This document shows positions 33,310 through 40,146 of a DNA stretch of 41,692 bases, in pieces. Position numbers and translations under genes: made by a program. The DNA is taken from the NCBI GenBank assembly GCA_046160825.1, contig JBJXHC010000029.1, forward strand, positions 1-41,692. Direction: 5' to 3'. The stretch comes from JBJXHC01 sp046160825. Its GTDB lineage: Bacteria > Bacteroidota > Ignavibacteria > UBA10030 > UBA6906. A model generated the notes under the pieces. That model was given only the letters and a program-made list of their open reading frames with translations. It was not told the origin of the DNA and ran no database searches. Each line of letters begins with the position of its first letter. Position 1 is the stretch's first letter.

Positions 33310-33509
33310 AATTCCATACTGTGAAGTAGAGAAGAGCAGAGAGACCGGGGAAAGAACTTACATCTATGCCGGGGAAATCGACAATATCTTAACCACGAAT
33401 CTCACGAGAGGAGAAAGAACTGACCCGATAGAGGATAAGGCAGAGGAAACGTAAATGCAACTGTGGTTTTCCACAGGTAGAACCTCGTAGTGTTCCGGTA
33501 TAAGATCCA

Positions 33510-33537
33510 TTGCAACTTTAGCCTTTTTTCGTATGTT
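33510..33537 (+). promoter_or_regulatory. Possible promoter of the CxxCH protein gene
   Basis: TTGCAA (33510-33515), 16 bp, TATGTT (33532-33537); 47 bp upstream of the TTG start at 33585. A perfect CTGTGG/CCACAG hairpin with loop TTTT lies further upstream at 33461-33476. Confidence 0.35.
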
Positions 33538-33584
33538 GATTCCATAAGGAAGGCCATTTTCCACCTCATATTCAGGAGTATACT

Positions 33585-34073
33585 TTGAAGTTCGTCAAAT
33601 GGACTCTGATAGTTCTCGTCGGCATCTTCGTCGTGTTGCAGTTTATCCGGCCGCCGAAAAACCTGGCAAAAGTTCCTCCCACGGCCGATATTTCAACAAT
33701 CGTGCATGTACCCGATGATATTGCATTAATTCTTGGTACATCCTGTTACGATTGTCACAGCAGCACCACACGGTACCCGTGGTATGCGGAGGTCCAGCCT
33801 GTTGGTTGGTTCCTGAACGATCACATTCAGGAAGCAAAGAAAGAATTGAACTTCTCGGAGTTTGCGACGTACCCGCTGAGACGTCAGATTATCAAGTTGG
33901 GACAGGTTGGTGATGAAGTGAATGAGGAAAAGATGCCGCTGCCGTCCTACCTGATTGCGCATAGTGAAGCAGAGCTTTCGCCGGAGCAGAGAAGCCGACT
34001 GGTTGGATGGGCCATGGCAATGCAGGAGACGTTGAAGAGTCGATACCCGTCGGATAGTCTGGAAAGAAAATAA
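33585..34073 (+). CDS. Haem-binding-domain protein with one CxxCH motif
   Basis: 162 residues. TTG 33585 is the start because AGGAG stands at 33574-33578 and the first 20 residues form a membrane anchor (WTLIVLVGIFVVLQF). The mature part has one c-type haem motif, C54-YDC-H58, followed by the family block YPWYAEVQPVGWFLNDH and a later MPLPSYL segment whose methionine could be the axial ligand. This fits the Haem_bd (PF14376) family of small membrane-anchored cytochromes common in Bacteroidota. The role is probably electron transfer in the periplasm. It converges on the SCO gene, 15 bp away. Confidence 0.85.
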   Translation: MKFVKWTLIVLVGIFVVLQFIRPPKNLAKVPPTADISTIVHVPDDIALILGTSCYDCHSSTTRYPWYAEVQPVGWFLNDHIQEAKKELNFSEFATYPLRRQIIKLGQVGDEVNEEKMPLPSYLIAHSEAELSPEQRSRLVGWAMAMQETLKSRYPSDSLERK

Positions 34074-34088
34074 AGCGGAGGCTTGGCT

Positions 34089-34952
34089 TTACTCGACGAT
34101 ATTTTTCATTTCATCGGCGACTTCCTGGCCCGTCCATTCGTTGCCGTTGATAACTCTGACGATCTTTCCTTCTTGATCCAACAATACGGTTCGCAGGTTG
34201 TGCGCGATCAACCCTTCGTCATCGGCCATTGTTAACCCCAGGCCATCGGCGAATTTCATGATCACCGGCATCTCTGCTGTGACGAAGTCCCACACCGCGA
34301 AATCAGCGCCGTAAGTCTTACCATATTCTTTCAGTACCTTCGGCGTATCGAACGCCGGATCGAAGCTGACCGTGACGAGTTGCCATTTACCGTCCATGGA
34401 CTTATCCTGCTTCAGTGCCTTCTGCAGCTTCGCGAACTGGTCGCTCATCCTGATGCAAAAGTCAGGCAACGGGCAACGTGTATAGATGAACGTGACAGCC
34501 ACGGCCTTGCCGCGATAGTCAGAGAAACGAACGGGCTTTTCATCCTGATTGATCAGCGGATCGTTCGGCATTGCGTCGCCGGTGCGGAACACCTTCGCAA
34601 GCAATGTTCCCTCCACAAGCTCCTGGCTTGGCGGCTCACCCTTCCCGACGACGGTGAACGTTTCCAGCCAGCTCTCCGTGCGTGACACCGCCAGCACTCC
34701 CTGTATCGTATCGCCGATCTGAACGCCATCGAAGAGTGCGCGGTTTTTTATCTTGAAAGGCATCGTCATCGCCATCATGTAGTTGGGAATCTCTTCATGG
34801 TCCAGCGTAATGCGCATCTTCGCCGTGTCCATTGCAACGACTTCTCCCTTGAGCGGGAATGTAACGAGGTCGGTGGATTTTTCTTCCTTCTTCGAGCAGG
34901 AAGCAAGGGCGGAACAAACAAGAAGCAAGATAAGGGATGACTTGGTTGGCAT
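34089..34952 (-). CDS. Lipoprotein with CusF-like copper domain fused to SCO1/SenC domain
   Basis: 287 residues. The lipobox LASC gives acylated C19. Residues ~32-105 form a CusF/CopC-like copper-binding domain with H52 (DHEEIPNYM) and the methionine ligands M62/M64 (AMTMPF). Residues ~115-287 are an SCO1/SenC thioredoxin-like domain with C160 and C166 (TRCPLPDFC) and H251 (GLIAHNLR), the usual copper ligands. SCO proteins load copper into the CuA centre of cytochrome c oxidase or protect against copper and oxidative stress. The wide C-x5-C spacing is known from a bacterial SCO subgroup. A CxxCH protein is next to it, which fits respiratory-chain assembly, but no oxidase genes are in the window. 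Confidence 0.88.
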   Translation of the reverse strand: MPTKSSLILLLVCSALASCSKKEEKSTDLVTFPLKGEVVAMDTAKMRITLDHEEIPNYMMAMTMPFKIKNRALFDGVQIGDTIQGVLAVSRTESWLETFTVVGKGEPPSQELVEGTLLAKVFRTGDAMPNDPLINQDEKPVRFSDYRGKAVAVTFIYTRCPLPDFCIRMSDQFAKLQKALKQDKSMDGKWQLVTVSFDPAFDTPKVLKEYGKTYGADFAVWDFVTAEMPVIMKFADGLGLTMADDEGLIAHNLRTVLLDQEGKIVRVINGNEWTGQEVADEMKNIVE

Positions 34953-35031
34953 GAGATTATCTGAATGTGATTGAAGAAAAAACGCTCTTTGAAAAGATAA
35001 GGAAAGCGCTGGTGAGTGTACAGGGGAGCGG

Positions 35032-35059
35032 TTGCGTCAGACCTGAATTTGTTTATATT
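35032..35059 (+). promoter_or_regulatory. Possible hicAB promoter
   Basis: TTGCGT (35032-35037), 16 bp, TATATT (35054-35059). It ends only 8 bp before the GTG at 35068, so the transcript would be nearly leaderless or translation would begin at ATG 35080. Confidence 0.3.
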
Positions 35060-35067
35060 CCATCCTT

Positions 35068-35289
35068 GTGAATATTGACATGCTCATAGCAAGGTTGCGT
35101 TCTTCACGTTCGCCAGTGTCTTTGCCAGACTTTGCAAAAGTCGCCCTGCATTTTGGTTTTACACTCGACCATATCGCAGGCAGTCACCATGTGTTCCGTA
35201 GCTGGTCTGGTCGGAAGTTCATCGTTCCTGTTCACAACAAACGAATAAAGCCGGTGTATGTGCGATTATTTCTCAAGGAGATGGAATGA
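35068..35289 (+). CDS. hicA: HicA-type mRNA interferase toxin
   Basis: 73 residues from GTG 35068; an ATG at 35080 is an alternative start. It shows the HicA dsRBD-like fold: LPDFAKVALHFGFTLDHIAGSHHVF, written here in two halves as LPDFAKVALHFGF and GSHHVF, with the catalytic histidine H40 in GSHH, then KFIVPVHN and a C-terminal helix. HicA cleaves mRNA when not bound by HicB. The last codons overlap the hicB start by 4 bp (ATGA). The order toxin then antitoxin is usual. Confidence 0.82.
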   Translation: MNIDMLIARLRSSRSPVSLPDFAKVALHFGFTLDHIAGSHHVFRSWSGRKFIVPVHNKRIKPVYVRLFLKEME

Positions 35290-35561
35290 AAAAAGAAACA
35301 GTGAAAGCCAGTACAAGAAAGGGCAAAAAAAATGGAAAGGCCCAACGACTGCGCAAGTATCTTGCGCAACCGTACATTGTTGAACTGAAGCCGCTTCCTG
35401 TATCTGAGGGTGGGGGATACCTTGCCGTTATTCCATTACTAAGAGGATGCCAGAGCGACGGTGCGACACCGGACGAAGCTGTGCGCAGTGTTCGAGAGGC
35501 GCAACGTGCATGGATTGAGTCTGCACTCAAGCACAACGATCCGATACCGCTTCCGCAATAA
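35286..35561 (+). CDS. hicB: HicB-type antitoxin
   Basis: 91 residues. A lysine/arginine-rich N-terminal extension (~1-25) precedes the partial RNase H-like HicB fold: YIVELKPLPVSEGGGYLAVI, then PLLRGCQSDGATPDEAV and a helix REAQRAWIESAL. No C-terminal helix-turn-helix or ribbon-helix-helix is present, so DNA binding, if any, may use the basic N-terminus. It neutralises HicA. The gene ends 5 bp before a bidirectional terminator. Confidence 0.85.
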   Translation: MKKETVKASTRKGKKNGKAQRLRKYLAQPYIVELKPLPVSEGGGYLAVIPLLRGCQSDGATPDEAVRSVREAQRAWIESALKHNDPIPLPQ

Positions 35562-35565
35562 AAAC

Positions 35566-35598
35566 AAAAGCCCACCGCGCTGAACGCGATGGGCTTTT
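35566..35598. terminator. Bidirectional terminator, copy 2 of the conserved hairpin family
   Basis: Outer stem AAAAGCCCA/TGGGCTTTT (35566-35574 with 35590-35598), then an inner CGCG/CGCG stem with loop CTGAA. It lies between the convergent hicB and T9SS genes and serves both strands. Confidence 0.8.
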
Positions 35599-35616
35599 AG
35601 TCTCCGCGGCCTTCTT

Positions 35617-37119
35617 TTACTTCAACAAAAGCATCTTCCGCATTTGGGCACCTTCCTGCGTACGGACTTGATAGAAATACGTGCCCGTAGCGAGTTGAAT
35701 CCCACTATGGTCTTTTCCATCCCACTTGACCGAATGACTTCCCACCTCAAATTCGCCTGCGGCAAGTGTACGAACAAGCTGGCCCGAAATGTTATAGATA
35801 TCGAGGTTGATTTCTTGACGCCTCTCCAACTGAAAGTCGATCTGTGTTTCGGGGTTGAAGGGGTTGGGATAATTCTGGAGAAGTTGTATTGAAGCCGGGG
35901 TTTCCGTTTCGCCGGGAACCACCCCCGTAGGCGGATAATGCGCATAGTAGAGGTTGTAGTTGTTTGGACCGGACAGACTGGAAAAGAGGATCCCCGAAGC
36001 GGGACCGACATTGAGTCCGAGGAAGTCAGACTCACCCGGCACGACGGGCATTGAGGACAATAGTTGTTCAGTATCAAAGGCCGGAGCGGTGACACTGGCT
36101 ATTCTTCGATACAAGAGAGACTCTTTGATATAGACGGCGATGATGTTGCCCGTTGCATTGATGTCCACGGCTGCATAGGACGCGTTAACCGACAGCAGGT
36201 TGTCGACCGGTGGTCCCGTTGCGGGATGGAATATATACCGGCATGTGCTCCCTGCCTGGTATGCCACGATCCATGAGGAGCCATATGATCCGATGAAGGG
36301 TCCCCACTTATTGACGGAGCCAGTGGTGGTGTAAGCCGGGGTCCAGGTCGTTCCCGAGGAATTCTCCAGTACGGTGATCTGATCAACACCACTCGTTCCT
36401 GTTACGTAACTGAAGTACGCAACAGATCCGTTGTATGCGGCGTCAACATGCTGTAGTCCGGCCGGGTTGGCATACGGCCCGGTCTGCTCGTGAAGGAAAT
36501 TTGAGCCCCCGTTGGTGCTGAAGTCGATACGGAACCGCTGACTGGTCTCGTCAAGAGATGAAACAAGGATTCTTCCGTCTGACTTTACCAGAATCGACGG
36601 GTGCCATGTATTCAACTCTGAAATTTCAAAGAGATTGAAAAAGAAGTCCGACTTTACCGGCCCCGTCGTGAAAGAAAAGTACAGTAAGTCAAAATCGACC
36701 GGAGAGTACTTCAGGTCGCAAACGACATGCAGTTTGTTAACGGCGATAAAGGCTTTCGGTCGACCGAGGGAATAGTTGTTGCTGAGAACGCCGCCGAAGT
36801 ATTGCCAGGAATGTCCGCCGTTAGTTGAAACCATAATCTCGATTTCGGTGCGTGCAGAGCCGACCGGGGTCATCTCATAGATCGCGTAGAGCAGACCTCC
36901 ATTATCCGTAACGGCGATGAATGGAGCCTTCTCGTTTGCCAGTGTTGCTACAACTGTGTCGATATTGGAACCTGAGCTTGCCGTGCCCGCATGTACCGGA
37001 TTCCACAATGGCTGTGTCCGAAGCAGGATACTCCCGGTTAAGCGTCCTTCACGCTTCACATCAGAATGTGCGTGGCTCAGAGCTGCAGCCAATACAACGA
37101 AGATCAGGATTATCTTCAT
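35617..37119 (-). CDS. Secreted sialidase-like/BNR protein with T9SS sorting domain
   Basis: 500 residues from ATG 37119; the GTG two codons upstream (37125) sits too close to the AAAGG at 37128-37132. A signal peptide (MKIILIFVVLAAALSHAHS) is followed by a beta-propeller-like region with Asp-box-type repeats (IEIMVSTNGGHSWQYFGG, RIDFSTNGGSNFLHE). This resembles exo-alpha-sialidase-fold or general BNR proteins, but the arginine triad of true sialidases cannot be assigned, so an enzyme function is not claimed. The last ~90 residues are a type A sorting domain (NYPNPFNPETQIDFQLERRQ, ending RKMLLLK). Expected at the cell surface. Confidence 0.82.
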   Translation of the reverse strand: MKIILIFVVLAAALSHAHSDVKREGRLTGSILLRTQPLWNPVHAGTASSGSNIDTVVATLANEKAPFIAVTDNGGLLYAIYEMTPVGSARTEIEIMVSTNGGHSWQYFGGVLSNNYSLGRPKAFIAVNKLHVVCDLKYSPVDFDLLYFSFTTGPVKSDFFFNLFEISELNTWHPSILVKSDGRILVSSLDETSQRFRIDFSTNGGSNFLHEQTGPYANPAGLQHVDAAYNGSVAYFSYVTGTSGVDQITVLENSSGTTWTPAYTTTGSVNKWGPFIGSYGSSWIVAYQAGSTCRYIFHPATGPPVDNLLSVNASYAAVDINATGNIIAVYIKESLLYRRIASVTAPAFDTEQLLSSMPVVPGESDFLGLNVGPASGILFSSLSGPNNYNLYYAHYPPTGVVPGETETPASIQLLQNYPNPFNPETQIDFQLERRQEINLDIYNISGQLVRTLAAGEFEVGSHSVKWDGKDHSGIQLATGTYFYQVRTQEGAQMRKMLLLK

Positions 37120-37157
37120 ACCCACAAACCTTTCGAATTCCGGTAGCGTCCGACTGT

Positions 37158-37186
37158 AAGATAAAATTGCTTGGGGGGGATTGCAA
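37158..37186 (-). promoter_or_regulatory. Possible promoter of the sialidase-like gene
   Basis: On the minus strand TTGCAA (37186-37181), 17 bp containing a run of seven C, then TATCTT (37163-37158). Leader of about 30 nt to ATG 37119. Confidence 0.4.
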
Positions 37187-37250
37187 CAGGAAAATACGCT
37201 TGGCCGGAGTTACCTCGCGAGAAACACCCTTTTTCTCCAATAGGATTTAC

Positions 37251-37305
37251 CGCAAAGGCCGCAAAGCTACCTCTCAGATGAATTCTGTTTGCGAAGAACG
37301 CAAAG
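37251..37305. repeat. CGCAAAG short repeats
   Basis: CGCAAAG occurs at 37251, 37260 and 37299, with a related TTTGCGAAGAA at 37288-37298. Similar 'CGCAAAG' clusters occur between genes in many environmental bacteria (recollection, not searched). Role unknown. Confidence 0.5.
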
Positions 37306-37315
37306 GTCTGAAAAA

Positions 37316-37350
37316 CAAAAGCCCACCGCGCCGAACGCGATGGGCTTTTG
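37316..37350. terminator. Terminator, copy 3 of the conserved hairpin family
   Basis: CAAAAGCCCA (37316-37325) pairs with TGGGCTTTTG (37341-37350), with an inner CGCG/CGCG stem and loop CCGAA. It differs from copy 2 by one base over its 33-bp core. It lies 154 bp beyond the stop of the gene at 37504. Confidence 0.75.
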
Positions 37351-37503
37351 TCTCAAGCTTCACCCTTACCACCCCAATCCCGAATCCACAATCTCCAATC
37401 CGGCGGCGCTCTTTCACTGCCCCGACACTCCACCACTCCATTACTCCCACTGTCCGACTGGGCCTTATCTCACGAGCACCAGTCCCGCCACAAATCGTCG
37501 GGA

Positions 37504-39039
37504 TTACCTGAGCAGCAGTAACTTTCTCGTGTGCACAAAGCCACCAGCTTCCAGTCTGTAAAAGTACACCCCGCTTGCCACCTGCTGACCCGCGTTGTTG
37601 GTGGAGTTCCACTCGACGGATTTAAAGCCGGCAGATTGTTGGTCGTTCACCAGCGTCCGTACTTCCTGACCGAGGTGATTGAAAACCTTGAGAATGACGT
37701 TGCTCTCGATTGGCAATGCGTAACTGATCTTGGTACTTGGGTTGAAGGGGTTGGGGTAGTTTTGGTCCAAGTCATAATTCTTTGGTAAGACCTTTACGGG
37801 TTCAAGTACAGCGAGAGCCTCGTTCGAGAGTTCAAACTTTTGCAAGTTAAGGTCAGCATCGTTGGTCCAGTCTCTCGAAGCGAGAAGAGCATTATTATCA
37901 AATCTAAGCAATTCAAGACGAAAGTTGTACAATCTATGAGGTAGTTCTTGTGGTCTGCCGAGGGTGCCGACATCATCAATATTGAAATTGAATGTCCCTG
38001 ACCCAATGGGTATCGTGCCAGTGATGTCCCAAGTTATTACGGTGTTGCAGTCGCCACAGTACACAATCATTTTGCGCACTGCTGAGACACTTTGGGTGGC
38101 ATTCACTGTAAAGTCTAGTCTGCGTGACGGAGTAAAGCCATCTCCATCGATGTCCACCAAGTTGCTCCAACTCCCATTCGTAATCGTTACGACCAATGGT
38201 GGAACTTGATCCTCTGCCGCCGTTTCAAAGTGCTGCAGGCTGAGGTCAGCATCATTTGTCCAATCTCTGGAAGCTAAAAGGGTATTGTTGTCAGCTCTTC
38301 GCAATTCGAGTCGAAAGTCATAAAAATCATGCGGCAGTTCTTTCGGCCTACCCGGAGTCCCAACATCGTCTATGTTGAAGTTGAATGTCCCTGATCCGAT
38401 TGGCACTGTGCCTGTTATGTCCAATGTATTGAAAACGGTGCCATTGCGATACACAATAAGCCTACGTACGGCGGTTACGCTCTGGTTGGAATTCACGGTG
38501 AAGTTTAGCCGGCGTGACCGAGTAAAGCCATCTCCATCGATGTCCACCAAGTTGCTCCAGCTCCCATTCGTAATCGTTACGACCAATGGTGGAACTTGAT
38601 CCTCAGCCGAAGTTTCAAATTGCTGTAAGCTAAGGTCAGCATCATTACTCCATTCTCTGGAAGCCAGCAGGGAATTGTTATCGGCCCTACGTAATTCAAG
38701 ACGAAAGTCGTAGAAATCATGAGGAAGTTCTTGTGGTCTGCCTGGAGTTCCGACATCGTCAAGATTGAGATTGAAGGTTCCTGATCCAATTGGTACTGTG
38801 CCAGTAGGATCCCACGTTGCGAAAATCGTCCCGTTTCGGTAAACAATTAGTTTGCGGACCACCGAGACACTCTGGTTGGAATTCACTGTGTAGTTCAATC
38901 TGCGGGAACGAGTGTAACCATCTACGTCAGTATCTACCGGGTTGCTCCAACTTGCATTGGTGATTGTTACCGTTTGTGCCTCAAGTATTCCTGAGAAACT
39001 CAAGAATAATCCCAAGAAAAAGCAGAACCATGCTTTCAT
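37504..39039 (-). CDS. Secreted protein of three 130-residue repeats plus T9SS sorting domain
   Basis: 511 residues; ATG 39039 has AGGAGT at 39045-39050 and a signal peptide (MKAWFCFFLGLFLSFSGILE). Three tandem repeats begin at residues ~24, 154 and 284. Each runs VTITNxSWSN, D.DGxTRSRRLNFTVN, VRxLIVYRNG, PIGSGTFNFNIDDVGTPGRP, LPHDFYDFRLEL, and ends in NDADLSLQxFE. I do not recognise this domain. The third copy has a cysteine pair (VYCGDCN) absent from the others. The last ~95 residues are a type A sorting domain (NYPNPFNPSTKISYALPIES, ending RKLLLLR). It should be displayed at the cell surface; repeats of this kind suggest adhesion or binding, which is inference. Confidence 0.85.
   Translation of the reverse strand: MKAWFCFFLGLFLSFSGILEAQTVTITNASWSNPVDTDVDGYTRSRRLNYTVNSNQSVSVVRKLIVYRNGTIFATWDPTGTVPIGSGTFNLNLDDVGTPGRPQELPHDFYDFRLELRRADNNSLLASREWSNDADLSLQQFETSAEDQVPPLVVTITNGSWSNLVDIDGDGFTRSRRLNFTVNSNQSVTAVRRLIVYRNGTVFNTLDITGTVPIGSGTFNFNIDDVGTPGRPKELPHDFYDFRLELRRADNNTLLASRDWTNDADLSLQHFETAAEDQVPPLVVTITNGSWSNLVDIDGDGFTPSRRLDFTVNATQSVSAVRKMIVYCGDCNTVITWDITGTIPIGSGTFNFNIDDVGTLGRPQELPHRLYNFRLELLRFDNNALLASRDWTNDADLNLQKFELSNEALAVLEPVKVLPKNYDLDQNYPNPFNPSTKISYALPIESNVILKVFNHLGQEVRTLVNDQQSAGFKSVEWNSTNNAGQQVASGVYFYRLEAGGFVHTRKLLLLR
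37830..38970. repeat. 390-bp tandem repeats in the T9SS gene
   Basis: Three units with a period of 390 bp; for example AGTAAAGCCATCTCCATCGA begins at 38131 and again at 38521, and an ~80-bp stretch from there differs at about one base. The unit nearest the gene start (38590-38970) is more diverged, so the second and third copies are the most recent. Confidence 0.85.
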
Positions 39040-39192
39040 GCTTGACTCCTATATGTTTTGTGAGATGACAGCGAAGGGTACATCTGTGACTTCTCACAGT
39101 TGCTATCCTTTGCTGAAAAATCAGAAAACACAAATGGAGACAAGCGGATAGATCATAAGATCAAGTTACTGCATGGTTGTCTTCTCGGTGTG

Positions 39193-39300
39193 TTTCACCT
39201 TCGTCACCTCTTTCCTCCACTCCCGCCACAAAGATTGGCGGGCGGGCCTTCCCATCCCGATACCGCGCGGCCCCTGCCGGAGGTTTTTGAGGTTGTTGCG
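39193..39300 (-). pseudogene. Degenerate 3' tail of the anti-sigma/FG-GAP gene (tail C)
   Basis: On the minus strand this reads NNLKNLRQG, then after a frame change a RYWDGKEW-like stretch, then EWRKEVTKVKHTEKTTMQ and a stop. It corresponds to ENLRQGVRYWDGKEW at the end of the protein encoded at 40187-41599. It is interrupted by a 25-bp palindrome (39223-39247) and a small frameshift. Nothing upstream of this tail is preserved. Confidence 0.7.
39223..39247. repeat. 25-bp palindromic insertion in tail C
   Basis: Compared with tail A, which reads CCACTC directly joined to CTTCCC, tail C has 25 extra bases at this point. They complete the palindrome CCCGCCA (39222-39228), loop CAAAGAT, TGGCGGG (39236-39242) and then GCGGGC. 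The neighbouring bases are otherwise collinear. Confidence 0.7.
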
Positions 39301-39308
39301 GTCAAGGT

Positions 39309-39354
39309 GAAGGCTACCTTCAGCCGTGACATAACTCAGTTGAAGGTTGCCTTC
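39309..39354. repeat. REP-like hairpin element, copy 1
   Basis: GAAGGCTACCTTCA (39309-39322) and TGAAGGTTGCCTTC (39341-39354) pair at 13 of 14 positions around an 18-nt loop; each arm is itself nearly palindromic (GAAGG...CCTTC). It stands between tails C and A. A relative is at 40147-40188. Confidence 0.65.
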
Positions 39355-39359
39355 TTACC

Positions 39360-39475
39360 GAAATCGTGTCCCACCCTCACCACCTCTTTCCTCCACTCCT
39401 TCCCATCCCAATACCGCACCCCCTGACGGAGGTTTTCGAGGTAGGCTTTGTCGAGTGTGCTGGTGATTTGTCCTT
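39360..39475 (-). pseudogene. 3' tail of the anti-sigma/FG-GAP gene (tail A)
   Basis: On the minus strand it reads ITSTLDKAYLENLRQGVRYW, DGKEWRKEVVRVGHDFGKKA and TFN before a stop inside the hairpin element. The first 27 residues equal the end of the intact protein at 40187-41599 (DGKEWVKEPTKIKHRTE there). No start or upstream domain is present, so it is a fragment. Confidence 0.8.
39403..39469. repeat. 67-bp perfect direct repeat, left copy
   Basis: Identical base for base to 40236-40302, an offset of 833 bp. It is the core of tail A. The pair brackets the DUF4258/YgiT genes. Confidence 0.85.
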
Positions 39476-39504
39476 AAGCATTACCTAAGAAGACCTTGTT
39501 GCCT

Positions 39505-39536
39505 TTTCCTGTTTTGATAAAAAATCGTATATTTGA
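39505..39536 (+). promoter_or_regulatory. Bacteroidota-type promoter of the DUF4258 gene
   Basis: TATATTTG at 39529-39536 matches the Bacteroidota -7 consensus TAnnTTTG; TTTT at 39505-39508 lies 20 bp upstream where TTTG is expected. ATG 39556 follows ~20 bp later. Confidence 0.4.
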
Positions 39537-39555
39537 GCGAGGGTTATCGGCCTGG

Positions 39556-39867
39556 ATGGATATCAATAACATACGAGACGCGTTGAAGAATGGAATGGTT
39601 CGGATTTCGGACCATGCCGATGAAGAAGCAGCAGTTGACAAGCTCAAGTATGACGAGATATTCTTCGCCGTTCAGCATGGAGAGATTATCGAAGAGTATC
39701 TTTCCGACAGGCCGTTTCCAAGTTGCCTTGTTTATGGTCGAGCGTCCAACGGAGATCCAATACACAGTGTTTGGGCTTTGAATCCGGCAACCAAATGGGC
39801 AGTCCTCATCACTGTCTATCGTCCTGATCCGACTCGATGGATCAACTGGAGAGAAAGGAGAAAGTAA
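39556..39867 (+). CDS. DUF4258 protein, probable toxin of a type II TA pair
   Basis: 103 residues from ATG 39556; the open frame extends 20 codons upstream, but through the promoter, so the shorter form is chosen. It has the DUF4258 pattern: an N-terminal helix with ISDHADEEA, then AVQHGEIIEEYLSDRPFPSC, GRASNGDPIHSVWALN, and ITVYRPDPTRWINW at the end. DUF4258 proteins have a small RelE/BrnT-like fold and are frequently encoded with YgiT-type zinc-finger proteins, as here (1-bp gap). A ribonuclease role is plausible but not shown. The pair sits between duplicated gene tails. Confidence 0.8.
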   Translation: MDINNIRDALKNGMVRISDHADEEAAVDKLKYDEIFFAVQHGEIIEEYLSDRPFPSCLVYGRASNGDPIHSVWALNPATKWAVLITVYRPDPTRWINWRERRK

Positions 39868-39868
39868 C

Positions 39869-40114
39869 ATGCAGCCTTTTGAAAAATGCCCTGTGTGTGG
39901 CGGCGATCTTGTGGAGAAGTGGGTCGAAAAATTGCTCAAGGGGGGTAATCATACCGGCGTCCTCGTGGTTTCCGCTCAGGTGTGCCAACACTGTGGCGAG
40001 CGTTACTACGCGGAAGAAACAGTCCGGAAGTTTGAGGAGGTTCGGGCAAAGTTGGAGCGACAGGAAACTGGGGACTTCAAGCCGATGGGTACGTCGTTTC
40101 GCGTCGCGTCATAG
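39869..40114 (+). CDS. YgiT-type zinc-finger protein (MqsA N-terminal-like antitoxin)
   Basis: 81 residues; AAGGAG at 39855-39860 precedes ATG 39869. Two CxxC pairs, C7/C10 (KCPVCGGDL) and C39/C42 (VCQHCGERYY), form the zinc site of the MqsA N-terminal domain, followed by a helix AEETVRKFEEVRAKLE. The C-terminal helix-turn-helix of full MqsA is missing, so it can bind the toxin but probably does not act as a repressor alone. It follows the DUF4258 gene after 1 bp and is likely its antitoxin. Confidence 0.85.
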   Translation: MQPFEKCPVCGGDLVEKWVEKLLKGGNHTGVLVVSAQVCQHCGERYYAEETVRKFEEVRAKLERQETGDFKPMGTSFRVAS

Positions 40115-40146
40115 TGCTGCGCTACCTTTGAAGGACAATGTCGAAC

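Larger units (their letters stand above)
37120..37503. other. Gene-free stretch between two T9SS genes
   Basis: It contains the promoter at 37158-37186, CGCAAAG repeats (37251-37305), the terminator at 37316-37350 and a pyrimidine-rich low-complexity segment at about 37365-37460 (CCAATCC, CTCCACCACTCC and similar). No coding region is supported. Confidence 0.6.
39040..39555. other. Repeat-rich gene-free region upstream of the DUF4258 gene
   Basis: About 515 bp with no intact gene. It holds two broken copies of the 3' end of the anti-sigma/FG-GAP gene, two palindromic elements and the promoter of the toxin-antitoxin-like pair, each listed separately. Confidence 0.7.

Noticed and set aside
33239..33454. 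71-codon + strand open frame between the sensor kinase and CxxCH genes
   Set aside because: Overlaps the start of the kinase gene, has charged low-complexity sequence and no ribosome site.
35617..37119. Calling the T9SS protein an active sialidase
   Set aside because: Asp-box-type repeats are visible, but the catalytic arginine triad, Tyr/Glu pair and FRIP motif were not identified.
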